The notes beneath the pieces were generated by a model. The model worked only from the letters and a program-made list of their open reading frames with translations, ran no database searches and had not been told where the DNA came from. The translations under genes were made by a program, and so were the position numbers. From Euryarchaeota archaeon UBA202 (GTDB lineage: Archaea > Thermoplasmatota > E2 > UBA202), in NCBI GenBank assembly GCA_002502685.1, contig DAQA01000015.1, positions 8,371 to 21,703 on the forward strand: DNA of 13,333 nucleotides, in the 5' to 3' direction. How positions within the stretch are numbered: position 1 is the stretch's first letter; every line of letters starts with the position of its first letter. Below are positions 1 to 7,533 of the stretch, in pieces.

Positions 1-308
1 GGTAAGGCTGAAAAATCATAGGGTGTCTGTTCATTTCCCGTGGCGCTATCAACAAAGCCAACGATGACGGCAATATCGTGTGTTTTTTTTATGATGTCCT
101 CCAGTTTTCTTTGGTTCTTGGTCACAAAATCTTTTTTGAGCAGTAAATCCTTGGGGTGGTATCCGGGTATGGCTAATTCGGGAAAGGCAATGATATCTGC
201 CTTTTTTTCCCGTGCTTTATGGATATATCTAAGGATTTTTTTTGTATTTCCCTCTAGATCTCCCACCGTGGGATTAATTTGGCCTAAACCTATCCGTAGT
301 TCATCCAT
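1..308 (-). CDS. nadE: Glutamine-dependent NAD+ synthetase, N-terminal nitrilase domain (partial)
   Basis: The 102 visible residues are the N-terminus of a carbon-nitrogen hydrolase domain; the rest lies beyond the left edge. The start reads MDELRIGLGQINPTVGD, followed by GNTKKI, as in the glutaminase domain of glutamine-dependent NAD+ synthetases. The nucleophile-helper motif FPELAIPGY carries the expected catalytic Glu44, and HPKDLLL directly after it corresponds to the P-E/K-D-LLL signature that separates NAD+ synthetase amidases from other nitrilases. In the family this domain releases ammonia from glutamine, which a C-terminal synthetase domain uses to amidate nicotinic acid adenine dinucleotide. 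The catalytic Lys and Cys and the synthetase domain are not in the window. The ATG at 308 is preceded on the coding strand by a GGAG about 9 nt upstream. The gene lies 143 bp downstream of the MCM-like gene on the same strand. A stand-alone nitrilase is the main alternative. Confidence 0.85.
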   Translation of the reverse strand, partial: MDELRIGLGQINPTVGDLEGNTKKILRYIHKAREKKADIIAFPELAIPGYHPKDLLLKKDFVTKNQRKLEDIIKKTHDIAVIVGFVDSATGNEQTPYDFSAL

Positions 309-451
309 GATATCTACTCCGTTATGGTCCCCTTCTGGACAAGTGCTCTACTGGTGTGCCATCTAGGCAGTTCTGGAAAGGATGTTTTTCTTTATGAATT
401 TATCCCTGAAAACATATTTTTCCTAATCACTCCTGTCTTGGGTGGAAACAT

Positions 452-1777
452 CTAGAGCCAACTGTGGATGGATTCCTTAAAAATTGTTTCGGATTCCTCA
501 AGGATCGTGTCTGAAACCCCGCAAAATGATGCACGGGCTAATGCCTTGGGAACCCTGACGATGTAATCCCCCATCCGTAAATCTCTTCGGAGTTCCGTGG
601 AATAATAGTCCTCCACGATCTCATTTACATTATCTAAATATTGATTGATCTTGGATTCTGATGCCTCAATCTCAGGGGTATAAGAACGGGCCAGATTCAC
701 CCATTGGTCATAATACAGGGTTTTTTCTTGTATCTCACCTGTTCCATAAAATTTTTGTCTAAATAAATCAAGGCGTTCTTGTTTCCCAATATTTTCTGTT
801 CTCACTATTAAGGCGAATCTGCTAATCAAAAGAGGGGGCAGAGGGATATCTGCCAGGGGTCTCTCACTGAAAACCTGGGAGGAGGGATTTGCAAACGCGA
901 TCATGATAAATCGGCTCTGAATATTCTGATGAACCTTTGCAGAATGAATACTGCAGCGTCCATTGGATAATAATTCATAGCAATACTCAATGTCACTCTC
1001 GGGTATCTTGTCAAATTCATCCACCAATATCAATCTGCCATCAGAATATGTAAGGGCGCCTAAATCCCCGGTTCCCATATGGCAGACAAGACCCGCCCGG
1101 GTTGTGTTTGCCCCAATGGAGGTGATATCTCGAAATTTTTTTTCAATGGTTTCTTTTGCCATGGTTTTACTGCTCCCGGGTTCACCAATAATAAGTGAAT
1201 GCACCGGTTCAGTATGGGTGGAAAACATGCTCACCGCGAGAACCTTTTTCATAATATCATTTCCCTTGATATCCTGGAATACATTTGTCCAAAATCCTGT
1301 AAATCCCTGTTTTTTTCCAAATTCAGCAATCTCGTCTTCTGCAAGAACAATCCCTCTTTTTTTCCGGAGTGTTTTTTGGCGTTCCTCTAAAATACTTTTT
1401 TCAATCTCAGCGGTTTCAATAATGTGGTCAAACCCCCGGGCTTTCCGGTGTAATACAATTGTGTTTCCTTTCTTCTCCAATTTTGTACTCCCTGGTGCCA
1501 CATCATAGACACCCAATATGGACAACACTGATTTAATCACGGGCCGGGGAGCAGTTTCCATTTCAATAATAATACGATTATCCAGGATGTCAAGAGAGAT
1601 AAGATTTTGGTTTGCCAAAATATTTCGTGTTCGTCGTATCAGTGTTTCCCCCTTGCTTCGTCCCAGTCCTAATTTCTGGGGGGTTAGGAGAGCAATCTGA
1701 TCTAATTGTGTGATCCCCATGGATTCTAATTTTTTCCTATCCGAGGGTGCGACACCAAGTTTATCAAGATCATCCAT
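452..1777 (-). CDS. MCM-like AAA+ ATPase with N-terminal helix-hairpin-helix-like region
   Basis: The protein has 441 residues. Residues about 185-420 carry the MCM-type AAA+ signatures in order: Walker A GEPGSSKT (198-205), an MCM-style hairpin segment around Lys281 (CSIHSAKVHQN), Walker B LILVDEFDKI (249-258), sensor 1 Asn297 in FANP, arginine-finger motif PLPPLLISRF with Arg320, and a sensor-2-like segment VRVPKALARA (407-416). DEFDK and LPPxLxSRF are characteristic of MCM helicases. Residues about 1-55 (LGVAPSDRKKLESMGI onward) resemble the paired helix-hairpin-helix of RadA/Rad51 N-termini. No MCM zinc ribbon is visible, and the 130 residues between the two regions look too short for a full MCM N-terminal OB-fold region. 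Replicative archaeal MCMs are usually 600-700 residues, so this is more likely an accessory or derived ATPase than the replicative helicase; its function is not known to me. It is transcribed divergently from the Ig-like surface protein gene. The start at 1777 is the first Met of the conserved HhH-like region. Confidence 0.82.
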   Translation of the reverse strand: MDDLDKLGVAPSDRKKLESMGITQLDQIALLTPQKLGLGRSKGETLIRRTRNILANQNLISLDILDNRIIIEMETAPRPVIKSVLSILGVYDVAPGSTKLEKKGNTIVLHRKARGFDHIIETAEIEKSILEERQKTLRKKRGIVLAEDEIAEFGKKQGFTGFWTNVFQDIKGNDIMKKVLAVSMFSTHTEPVHSLIIGEPGSSKTMAKETIEKKFRDITSIGANTTRAGLVCHMGTGDLGALTYSDGRLILVDEFDKIPESDIEYCYELLSNGRCSIHSAKVHQNIQSRFIMIAFANPSSQVFSERPLADIPLPPLLISRFALIVRTENIGKQERLDLFRQKFYGTGEIQEKTLYYDQWVNLARSYTPEIEASESKINQYLDNVNEIVEDYYSTELRRDLRMGDYIVRVPKALARASFCGVSDTILEESETIFKESIHSWL

Positions 1778-1805
1778 GCTCCCCTACATCCTTCTCCTCT
1801 ATAAG

Positions 1806-1817
1806 TAATTTATTTTT
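1806..1817 (-). promoter_or_regulatory. Candidate TATA box for the MCM-like gene
   Basis: On the minus strand the sequence AAAAATAAATTA lies about 30-40 nt upstream of the ATG at 1777, within the range for an archaeal TATA box. Purine-rich GAGGAGAAGG lies between it and the start. This is position and composition evidence only. Confidence 0.35.
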
Positions 1818-1910
1818 CATACAGGCACAGAGACAAACAAAAAAAAAGTGGGGGGAGGGGTGTATTATTTTATCACTTTTCATCCCCGCCAAACAGAGAA
1901 AGTTTAAGAA

Positions 1911-1921
1911 AAATATAAATA
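1911..1921 (+). promoter_or_regulatory. TATA box for the Ig-like surface protein gene
   Basis: AAATATAAATA lies 40 nt upstream of the ATG at 1961 and predicts a transcript start near 1940 with a leader of about 20 nt. A purine-rich segment upstream could serve as a BRE. The leader would contain the ribosome-binding site GAGGGAG at 1947-1953, which ends 7 nt before the ATG and supports that start codon. Confidence 0.5.
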
Positions 1922-1960
1922 TCTCCCTACCTATCAGAATTAAAAAGAGGGAGTGTAAAA

Positions 1961-3265
1961 ATGGCGAAAAAATATATCATAGAATATTATCCTAAACTTT
2001 GTAGTATACTTATTATCTCATCACTCCTCTGTGGATCTATTTTTTTTGTTCCCACAAGCGCATCCCTACAGGATGTCACACCGCCAGAAATAACACAAGT
2101 TCTTCATTTCCCCGATCCCCCCGAGGCAGCAGAGAACCTCAATATTATGTGTAACGTCACCGATAATATCGCGGTTCATACCGTACAAGTCATCATAACC
2201 GCCCCTGACGAAACCTCCATTGAGGCAGAGATGTCCAATCTTCCTCCATCCTTTTATTATTATACGGACACCTACTCCATGCCCGGAATTTATACCTATT
2301 ACATCTGGGCAAATGATACCGCGGGCAATACAAAGACAACCACCACCTATAGTTTCCATGTCTTTGATACAATGCCTCCTCTTGTTGATCTCGCCTATCC
2401 AACAGGGGGCGAAAACATACGAGGCAGGGTAAATATCACCTGGACAGCACTGGATAAATCCGATCCCAATCTTAATGGAGATATCACTCTTGCCTACAGT
2501 AATGATGGAGGCGCAAACTATAATCTTCTCGTGTCAGGCCAGGAAAATGATGGAACCTATGACTTTGATACTACCCTGTTACCCGATGGCACTCTCTATA
2601 GGATACAAGTAAATGCCACTGATTCATCCGATAACATTGGGACTGATTCATCCACTGCAAACTTTACCCTTGACAACACGCCCCCCCAGACCACCCCGAC
2701 CCTTATGGGTCCCCAGGGGCAGAATGGATGGTACACTGATACCGTAACCATATACCTTGATGCCATTGATAACACCTCGGGTGTATCCTCCCTCCTCTAT
2801 AGGATAGAAAACGGTTCTTGGATGACCTATGAGGAGTCATTTATTATCTCTAGTGAAGGAAACCATACCCTCACGTTTTATGCCACTGATGCTGCAGGAA
2901 ACCACGAGTCACACACAACAATCAATGTCAAAATCGATGGCACAGACCCCCTGGTGAACATCACCAAACCCCTGAGTGGTGTTCTATATATCTCGGATCG
3001 AGAAATTATCTCTCTCTCCAGTGAAATACCCCTCATCATTGGAACCCTCACCGTCACGGTTGACTCACCCAATGAAACATCAGGGATTCGCCTTGTGGAA
3101 TTCAGCCTGGATTACCAAATAGAAGAAAATATATCAGAAGAACCCTGGACCTGGACCTGGGATGACTCTGTCCTGTTTCCCCGAAAATATCTCCTCCTCG
3201 TCAAGATATATGACTGGGCAGGAAACACCAATCTTGACACCCTCGTGGTTAGAAAGTGGCTCTAG
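1961..3265 (+). CDS. Secreted protein with Ig-like / OmpL47-type domains
   Basis: The protein has 434 residues. A signal peptide covers about 1-35: a Lys-containing start, hydrophobic stretch ILIISSLLCGSIFFV, and probable cleavage after VPTSA. Four beta-sandwich-like units follow: Ig-like 1 (40-135, ending in the WANDTAGNT turn), Ig-like 2 (139-237, with YPTGGE and SNDGGANY), an OmpL47-type unit (240-327, NGWYTDTVTIYL to TFYATDAAGN), and a C-terminal unit (329-434). That last unit begins with a LYISDRE segment and ends with a DWAGN turn. It closely resembles the end of the 932-residue protein encoded at 9928-12726. There are many N-x-S/T sequons, which fits an exported archaeal glycoprotein. 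No catalytic residues, no transmembrane anchor and no archaeosortase-type tail are visible, so how it stays at the surface is unclear. The coding strand is C-rich, consistent with a Thr/Pro/Asn-rich protein. Its ligand and role are unknown. Confidence 0.85.
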   Translation: MAKKYIIEYYPKLCSILIISSLLCGSIFFVPTSASLQDVTPPEITQVLHFPDPPEAAENLNIMCNVTDNIAVHTVQVIITAPDETSIEAEMSNLPPSFYYYTDTYSMPGIYTYYIWANDTAGNTKTTTTYSFHVFDTMPPLVDLAYPTGGENIRGRVNITWTALDKSDPNLNGDITLAYSNDGGANYNLLVSGQENDGTYDFDTTLLPDGTLYRIQVNATDSSDNIGTDSSTANFTLDNTPPQTTPTLMGPQGQNGWYTDTVTIYLDAIDNTSGVSSLLYRIENGSWMTYEESFIISSEGNHTLTFYATDAAGNHESHTTINVKIDGTDPLVNITKPLSGVLYISDREIISLSSEIPLIIGTLTVTVDSPNETSGIRLVEFSLDYQIEENISEEPWTWTWDDSVLFPRKYLLLVKIYDWAGNTNLDTLVVRKWL

Positions 3266-3355
3266 AAACACACACGATCCCTAAATGGACCGGCCATCTT
3301 CCTCTATCCCCCATGATCTTTTTCCATCCCAGTAAACAAAACACACAAGGAAAAT

Positions 3356-3365
3356 CTTTATATAG
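3356..3365 (+). promoter_or_regulatory. Candidate TATA box for cdc48
   Basis: CTTTATATAG predicts a transcript start near 3385-3390 and a leader of about 45 nt that would include the weak ribosome-binding site GAAGGA near 3419-3423. A second candidate, CATATAAAAA at about 3396-3405, would give a nearly leaderless message and is less consistent with that ribosome-binding site. No T-tract terminator is obvious between the surface protein stop at 3265 and this promoter. Confidence 0.4.
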
Positions 3366-3432
3366 AACATCATTTATACCATTCTCAAAATTAGGCATAT
3401 AAAAATACACTTGAGATAGAAGGATAAATAAA

Positions 3433-5640
3433 ATGGCTGAAGTAGTTTTAAAGGCGACAGAAGGATTATCCCAAGATGTAGGTGCGGGACGAGCACGTAT
3501 AGATGCCAAAACACGTCTTCTTATCGAGGCATCACCAGGAGATATTGTGGAAATAGAGGGCCTGAGAAAAACCGCAGCAGTGATCTGGCGTGCACAGCCC
3601 ACCGATGAAGGAAAAGGAATTATCCGCATGGATAACCTCATAAGGAAAAACGCCCGCATCGGAATTGGAGACAAGGTCACCATAAAAAAAATAAAAAGCA
3701 TGAGTGCAAAGAGTATGGTTATTGCCCCGGTGATTCCCGAAGGACAAAAAATACAATTCGGGCAGGGTATCGAACAACTCATCAAAAAAGGGATGTTGAA
3801 AAGACCCGTGATCACTGGGGACACTGTTGTTATTGCGGGTATCACCCTGTTTAGGAATTCGCTGCCCTTTGGTATTGTGAAAACCGAGCCCAAGGGAATT
3901 GTGATAATTGACGAGGAAACAAATATCACTGTCAAAGATGAAGCCATCAAGGAAGAGGAATTACGTGTTCCTCAAATAAGCTATGAGGATATTGGTGGAC
4001 TCAAAGATGAAATATTACGTATCCGGGAAATGATTGAGCTTCCCCTGCGGCATCCTGAACTCTTTGAACGATTGGGGATCGATCCTCCCAAAGGTGTATT
4101 GCTTCATGGCCCCCCGGGGACGGGAAAAACATTGATCGCCCGTGCCGTGGCCAATGAGTCCGGGGCAAGTTTTTATACCATCAATGGCCCAGAGATCATG
4201 TCAAAATTTTATGGGCAATCAGAAGAAAACCTACGGAAGACTTTTAATGAAGCGGAGAAAAATGCACCATCGATTATTTTTATTGACGAGATAGATGCCA
4301 TTGCTTCAAAAAGAGAGGAGGTCCATGGAGAAGTGGAGCGACGGGTTGTTTCCCAAATGTTAACCCTCATGGATGGATTGAAGGCTCGGGAAAAAGTCAT
4401 TGTCATTGGGGCCACCAACCGGGTTGATTCCATAGATCCCGCTCTCCGTCGGCCGGGAAGATTTGACCGGGAAATCGTTATAGGTGTCCCGGATCGTTTT
4501 GGGCGTAAAGAAATCATGGAGATTCATTTCCGGGGGATGCCGAAATCATCAGATGTTGATCTTGATTTTCTTGCGGATATAACCTATGGCTATGTGGGGG
4601 CTGATATTGCTGCTCTCGCCCGGGAGGCTGCCATGAATGCTCTCCGTCACTATTTACCCGAGATTGATCTTGATGAACCGATCCCCACAAAGATTTTGGA
4701 GAAAATGGAGGTGACCATGGATGATTTTCGTGATGCTCAGCGGTCTATTGAGCCCTCTGCGTTACGGGAGGTTTTAGTGGAGATTCCCCGGGTGAAATGG
4801 GTTGATGTGGGTGGTTTGCAGAATGTGAAAAAGAAGTTAATTGAGACGGTGGAGTGGCCATTGACGAATCCGGAGGCTTTTGATCGGTTGGGGATTAAGC
4901 CACCGAGGGGTATCTTATTGTATGGGCCACCGGGGACGGGAAAAACATTGTTGGCCAAGGCGGTGGCCAATGAGTCCAAAGCCAATTTCATGTCCATTAA
5001 GGGCCCTGAGGTGTATTCGAAATGGGTGGGGGAGTCGGAAAAGGCAGTGCGGGAGATTTTTAAGAAAGCGAAGCAGTCTGCCCCCTCCATTGTTTTTCTT
5101 GATGAGCTGGATTCCATTGCTCCCCGGCGTGGCTCGCATGAGGGATCCCGGGTGACAGAAACAGTGGTAAATCAATTATTGACCTCCATGGATGGACTGG
5201 AAACCATGGAAAATGTGGTTGTTGTGGGGGCCACAAACCGGCCTGATATTCTTGATCCTGGCCTGTTGCGGGCGGGGCGGTTTGATCGCCTTATCCTGGT
5301 GGGTTCTCCGGATGAAGAGGCCCGATTGGAGATCTATAAGATCCATACCAAAAAAATGGCGTTGTCATCTGATGTGAATCTAGAGGAATTGGCCCGGCTG
5401 AGCGAGGGATATGTGGGGGCGGATATTGAGTCTGTGTGCCGGGAGGCTGCCATGAATGCACTGGGTGAGGACTTTAATATTAAAGAAGTGAACCAGGGCC
5501 ATTTCTTGAAGGCATTGGAGACAGTACGGCCATCGGTTACCAAACAAATGATTGAGTATTACAAGAAGATAGCTGAGGAGTTAAGTACAGGTATCTCAAA
5601 GAGGCGTAAGGAAGAAACAACTAGCGTTGAATATAGGTAA
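3433..5640 (+). CDS. cdc48: CDC48/VAT-type double AAA+ ATPase
   Basis: The protein has 735 residues, the usual length for archaeal CDC48/VAT (p97) proteins. It forms a hexameric unfoldase that threads substrates through its pore, in archaea in cooperation with the 20S proteasome. Residues about 1-175 are the CDC48 N-domain (double-psi barrel followed by the second N-subdomain). D1 begins near SYEDIGGL (183), with Walker A GPPGTGKT (226-233), pore loop KFYG (258-261), Walker B IIFIDEID (281-288), sensor 1 Asn329 and arginine fingers in RRPGRFDR (339-346). D2 begins at VDVGGL, with Walker A GPPGTGKT (498-505), pore loop KWVG (530-533), Walker B IVFLDELD (553-560), sensor 1 Asn602 and RAGRFDR (613-619). 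All catalytic residues are intact. The C-terminus ends V-E-Y-R, with Tyr in the penultimate position. Codon use shifts from A/C-ending to G/T-ending codons toward the D2 half. The gene appears to have its own promoter. Confidence 0.97.
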   Translation: MAEVVLKATEGLSQDVGAGRARIDAKTRLLIEASPGDIVEIEGLRKTAAVIWRAQPTDEGKGIIRMDNLIRKNARIGIGDKVTIKKIKSMSAKSMVIAPVIPEGQKIQFGQGIEQLIKKGMLKRPVITGDTVVIAGITLFRNSLPFGIVKTEPKGIVIIDEETNITVKDEAIKEEELRVPQISYEDIGGLKDEILRIREMIELPLRHPELFERLGIDPPKGVLLHGPPGTGKTLIARAVANESGASFYTINGPEIMSKFYGQSEENLRKTFNEAEKNAPSIIFIDEIDAIASKREEVHGEVERRVVSQMLTLMDGLKAREKVIVIGATNRVDSIDPALRRPGRFDREIVIGVPDRFGRKEIMEIHFRGMPKSSDVDLDFLADITYGYVGADIAALAREAAMNALRHYLPEIDLDEPIPTKILEKMEVTMDDFRDAQRSIEPSALREVLVEIPRVKWVDVGGLQNVKKKLIETVEWPLTNPEAFDRLGIKPPRGILLYGPPGTGKTLLAKAVANESKANFMSIKGPEVYSKWVGESEKAVREIFKKAKQSAPSIVFLDELDSIAPRRGSHEGSRVTETVVNQLLTSMDGLETMENVVVVGATNRPDILDPGLLRAGRFDRLILVGSPDEEARLEIYKIHTKKMALSSDVNLEELARLSEGYVGADIESVCREAAMNALGEDFNIKEVNQGHFLKALETVRPSVTKQMIEYYKKIAEELSTGISKRRKEETTSVEYR

Positions 5641-5684
5641 AGGGAATGGATGGTGTAGGTGTGTGTGGGATGAAATCCTGTTTT

Positions 5685-5706
5685 TCTATAAATTTTTTTA
5701 TAAGTA
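5685..5706 (+). promoter_or_regulatory. Promoter region of the PRC-barrel/ACD alpha operon, overlapping T-rich end of cdc48
   Basis: Two TATA-like elements occur here: TTCTATAAATT near 5685-5695 and TTTTATAAGT near 5697-5706. The first predicts a start near 5716, giving a leader of about 30 nt to the preferred ATG at 5746; the second predicts a start near 5729. The T-runs of the same stretch (TTTTT and TTTTTTT) could also terminate cdc48 transcripts. Confidence 0.4.
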
Positions 5707-5745
5707 AACTTAAAAAATGTAAACGGGATGCTGAAGTGTGATATA

Positions 5746-5985
5746 ATGAAAATCATGGAAAATGAATTGCGGGGTAAACGGGTTATGAGCAATGAGGGTT
5801 TATTATTGGGGACCTTGATGAATGCAACGGTGGATGAACAGACAGGAAAACTGGAGCATATCTTGGTTGAGCCTTCAAATAATATTGATCCCCGTCTCTA
5901 TCATCGGGATGAAAAGGGCCATATCCTCTTTCCCTTTGATTCAGTGAAATCTGTAAAGGATGTTGTTATCATCACTGAAGAATAA
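5746..5985 (+). CDS. PRC-barrel domain protein
   Basis: The small protein has 79 residues from the preferred start. It matches the archaeal PRC-barrel pattern: NELRGKRVMSNEG and LLGTL, an acidic turn (DEQTGKLEHILVEP), and the closing strand FPFDSVKSVKDVVIITE. PRC barrels are small beta domains found in RNA-maturation factors and photosynthetic reaction centres; the stand-alone archaeal versions have no settled function. Three in-frame ATGs are possible (5728, 5746, 5755). I prefer 5746 because GTGAT, complementary to the 16S 3' end, ends 3 nt upstream of it, whereas the ATG at 5728 has only GGG touching it. The stop is 9 nt before the next ATG, so it is almost certainly co-transcribed with the acyl-CoA synthetase alpha subunit. 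Confidence 0.8.
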   Translation: MKIMENELRGKRVMSNEGLLLGTLMNATVDEQTGKLEHILVEPSNNIDPRLYHRDEKGHILFPFDSVKSVKDVVIITEE

Positions 5986-5994
5986 AGGGGGGCA

Positions 5995-7359
5995 ATGCAG
6001 TCTTTTTTTTCCCCGTCAGCTGTTGCCATAGTGGGAGCCTCGTCAAAACCGGGGAAGATAGGATATGAAATAGTAAAAAATGTTAGCGCTAGCCATAAAG
6101 GATCTATTTTCCCGGTGAATCCCACCCAAAGTGAAATATTGGGATGGAAGTGTTATTCCCGCATTTCCGCAATCCAGCAGCCTGTTGATCTGGCGATTGT
6201 GGTTGTCCCACCAGAGGTCTCTGTGTCTGTTGTTGAGGAATGTGGCCAACACGGGGTAGGATCAGTTGTTGTTGTCTCGGGTGGTTTTCGGGAAAGTGGG
6301 AATACACAGCTGCAAGAGAAATTGGTGACCATTGCGAAAAAATATGGCGTTCGGATTATTGGTCCGAATTGTATCGGCATTTTTAATGGAGTAACCGGTT
6401 TTAATACCTTTTTTCAAACACAGATTGATCTACCCGGGCCGGGACAGGTGGCTATCTTGACCCAGTCGGGTGCCCTGGGTATCTCTGTGTTGGAATGGCT
6501 TGCCTATGCCCGGGTTGGTGTCAGTAAATTTGTGTCATTTGGCAATAAGGCAGATATTGATGAAATCGATCTATTACGGTTTCTTGAAAATGATCCAGAA
6601 ACACAGGTGATAGGGATCTATATGGAATGGCTTACCAAAGGGCCAGAGTTTTTGGAGGTGGTCAGGAGGATGAGCAAGAAAAAACCCATGGTGGTTATGA
6701 AAGCTGGTCAAACACAATTGGGGGCACGGGTTGCCAAATCCCATACCGGGTCCATGTCCAGTGATGACCGCGTTTTTTCTGGTGCCATGAGGCAAGTGGG
6801 GTGTCTTGTGGCGGAAAGCTATGAAGAATTCTTTGATATTTTACGGATTCTTTCCACACAGCCGCTTCCCCCGGGTGGCCGGGTGGGATTTGTCACCAAT
6901 GGAGCAGGTCCCTGTGTCCTGGCGGCAGATCACATTTATCATTCACGATTTTTATCACTGGCGGCATTTCAAAAAAACACCTTGTCCTATTTTCACCAGA
7001 ACCTCCCTGGTTTTTCCATTGTGTCTAATCCTCTTGATCTTACCGGGAGTGCCACAGGAAAGCATTACCAGATGGCTTTATCACGCATGGCAGAGGATAA
7101 AAATGTGGATATAATAATGCCTTTTTTTGTTTTCCAGGATACTCCCATCGTAAACACCCTGGACCAGTTATATACCGGTCTGTTGGAGGTAAAGGAATAT
7201 GGAAAGCCACTTATTGTGGTGTCCACGGGGGGTCATTTCACCGAATGCCAGGGGGAAAAACTCGCTAGGATGGGTATACCCCAGATCCAGGATCCCATAC
7301 GGGCTATCGGTGCCCTTGATAAGATTCTGGGGTATCAGCATTGGAAAAACAGGCATTAA
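5995..7359 (+). CDS. acdA: Acyl-CoA synthetase (ADP-forming) alpha subunit, acetate-CoA ligase type
   Basis: The 454 residues match the usual length of a stand-alone alpha subunit of ADP-forming acetyl/acyl-CoA synthetase. This enzyme converts acyl-CoA, ADP and phosphate to the acid, ATP and CoA, and is a main ATP-forming step of archaeal peptide and sugar fermentation. Residues 1-130 are the CoA-binding Rossmann domain (AVAIVGASSKPGKIG near 9-23, then a VVPPE segment and GPNCIG 123-128). Residues about 145-285 are the succinyl-CoA ligase-like domain, with ILTQSGALG (154-162) and the phosphorylated histidine, His250, in KSHTGS. A third ligase-like domain covers 295-454 (FVTNGAGP and NPLDLTG). 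The beta (ATP-grasp) subunit is not fused and not adjacent; the next gene is ABCE1, so beta must be encoded elsewhere. The G6 run at 5987-5992 serves as ribosome-binding site. The acyl substrate cannot be read from the sequence. Confidence 0.92.
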   Translation: MQSFFSPSAVAIVGASSKPGKIGYEIVKNVSASHKGSIFPVNPTQSEILGWKCYSRISAIQQPVDLAIVVVPPEVSVSVVEECGQHGVGSVVVVSGGFRESGNTQLQEKLVTIAKKYGVRIIGPNCIGIFNGVTGFNTFFQTQIDLPGPGQVAILTQSGALGISVLEWLAYARVGVSKFVSFGNKADIDEIDLLRFLENDPETQVIGIYMEWLTKGPEFLEVVRRMSKKKPMVVMKAGQTQLGARVAKSHTGSMSSDDRVFSGAMRQVGCLVAESYEEFFDILRILSTQPLPPGGRVGFVTNGAGPCVLAADHIYHSRFLSLAAFQKNTLSYFHQNLPGFSIVSNPLDLTGSATGKHYQMALSRMAEDKNVDIIMPFFVFQDTPIVNTLDQLYTGLLEVKEYGKPLIVVSTGGHFTECQGEKLARMGIPQIQDPIRAIGALDKILGYQHWKNRH

Positions 7360-7399
7360 GCTTGTGTGTGCTCATTGTTCACATACAATTCATTCCATC

Positions 7400-7439
7400 T
7401 TTTTTTTATGGTGATCTCTGATGTTGTCTTTTTTTTTTT
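7400..7439 (+). terminator. Double T-tract terminator after acdA
   Basis: An 8-nt T-run (7400-7407) and an 11-nt T-run (7429-7439) lie 40-80 nt after the stop codon. Archaeal RNA polymerase terminates at such T-tracts without needing a hairpin. No stable stem precedes either run. Confidence 0.5.
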
Positions 7440-7501
7440 ATGGGACAAGTATCTTCAATATTTCTTTTTTATGAAGAGCGGTTTTTGCCCGTATATGGAA
7501 A

Positions 7502-7512
7502 CTTTTTATTAG
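7502..7512 (+). promoter_or_regulatory. Candidate TATA box for ABCE1
   Basis: CTTTTTATTAG is centred about 27 nt before the ATG at 7534, so transcription from it would begin at or next to the start codon (leaderless message). An alternative, GTATATGG near 7491-7498, would start about 15 nt before the ATG and include GGGG at 7526-7529. I cannot choose between them from sequence alone. Confidence 0.35.
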
Positions 7513-7533
7513 TGTATCCTGTTTTGGGGACAG

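Noticed and set aside
40..366. 108-codon open frame on the plus strand
   Set aside because: It is antisense to the NAD+ synthetase N-terminus, where the other strand reads a clear nitrilase domain.
309..451. Possible small gene between the NAD+ synthetase and MCM-like genes on the minus strand
   Set aside because: The best frame runs about 25 codons between stops, with no ATG and no ribosome-binding site.
990..1508. 172-codon open frame on the plus strand
   Set aside because: It is fully antisense to the AAA+ core of the MCM-like gene, which has intact family motifs.
3249..3950. 233-codon open frame on the minus strand
   Set aside because: It lies antisense to the surface protein end and the cdc48 N-domain, whose protein matches are clear. 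The translated sequence shows no family motif, only composition mirrored from the coding strand.
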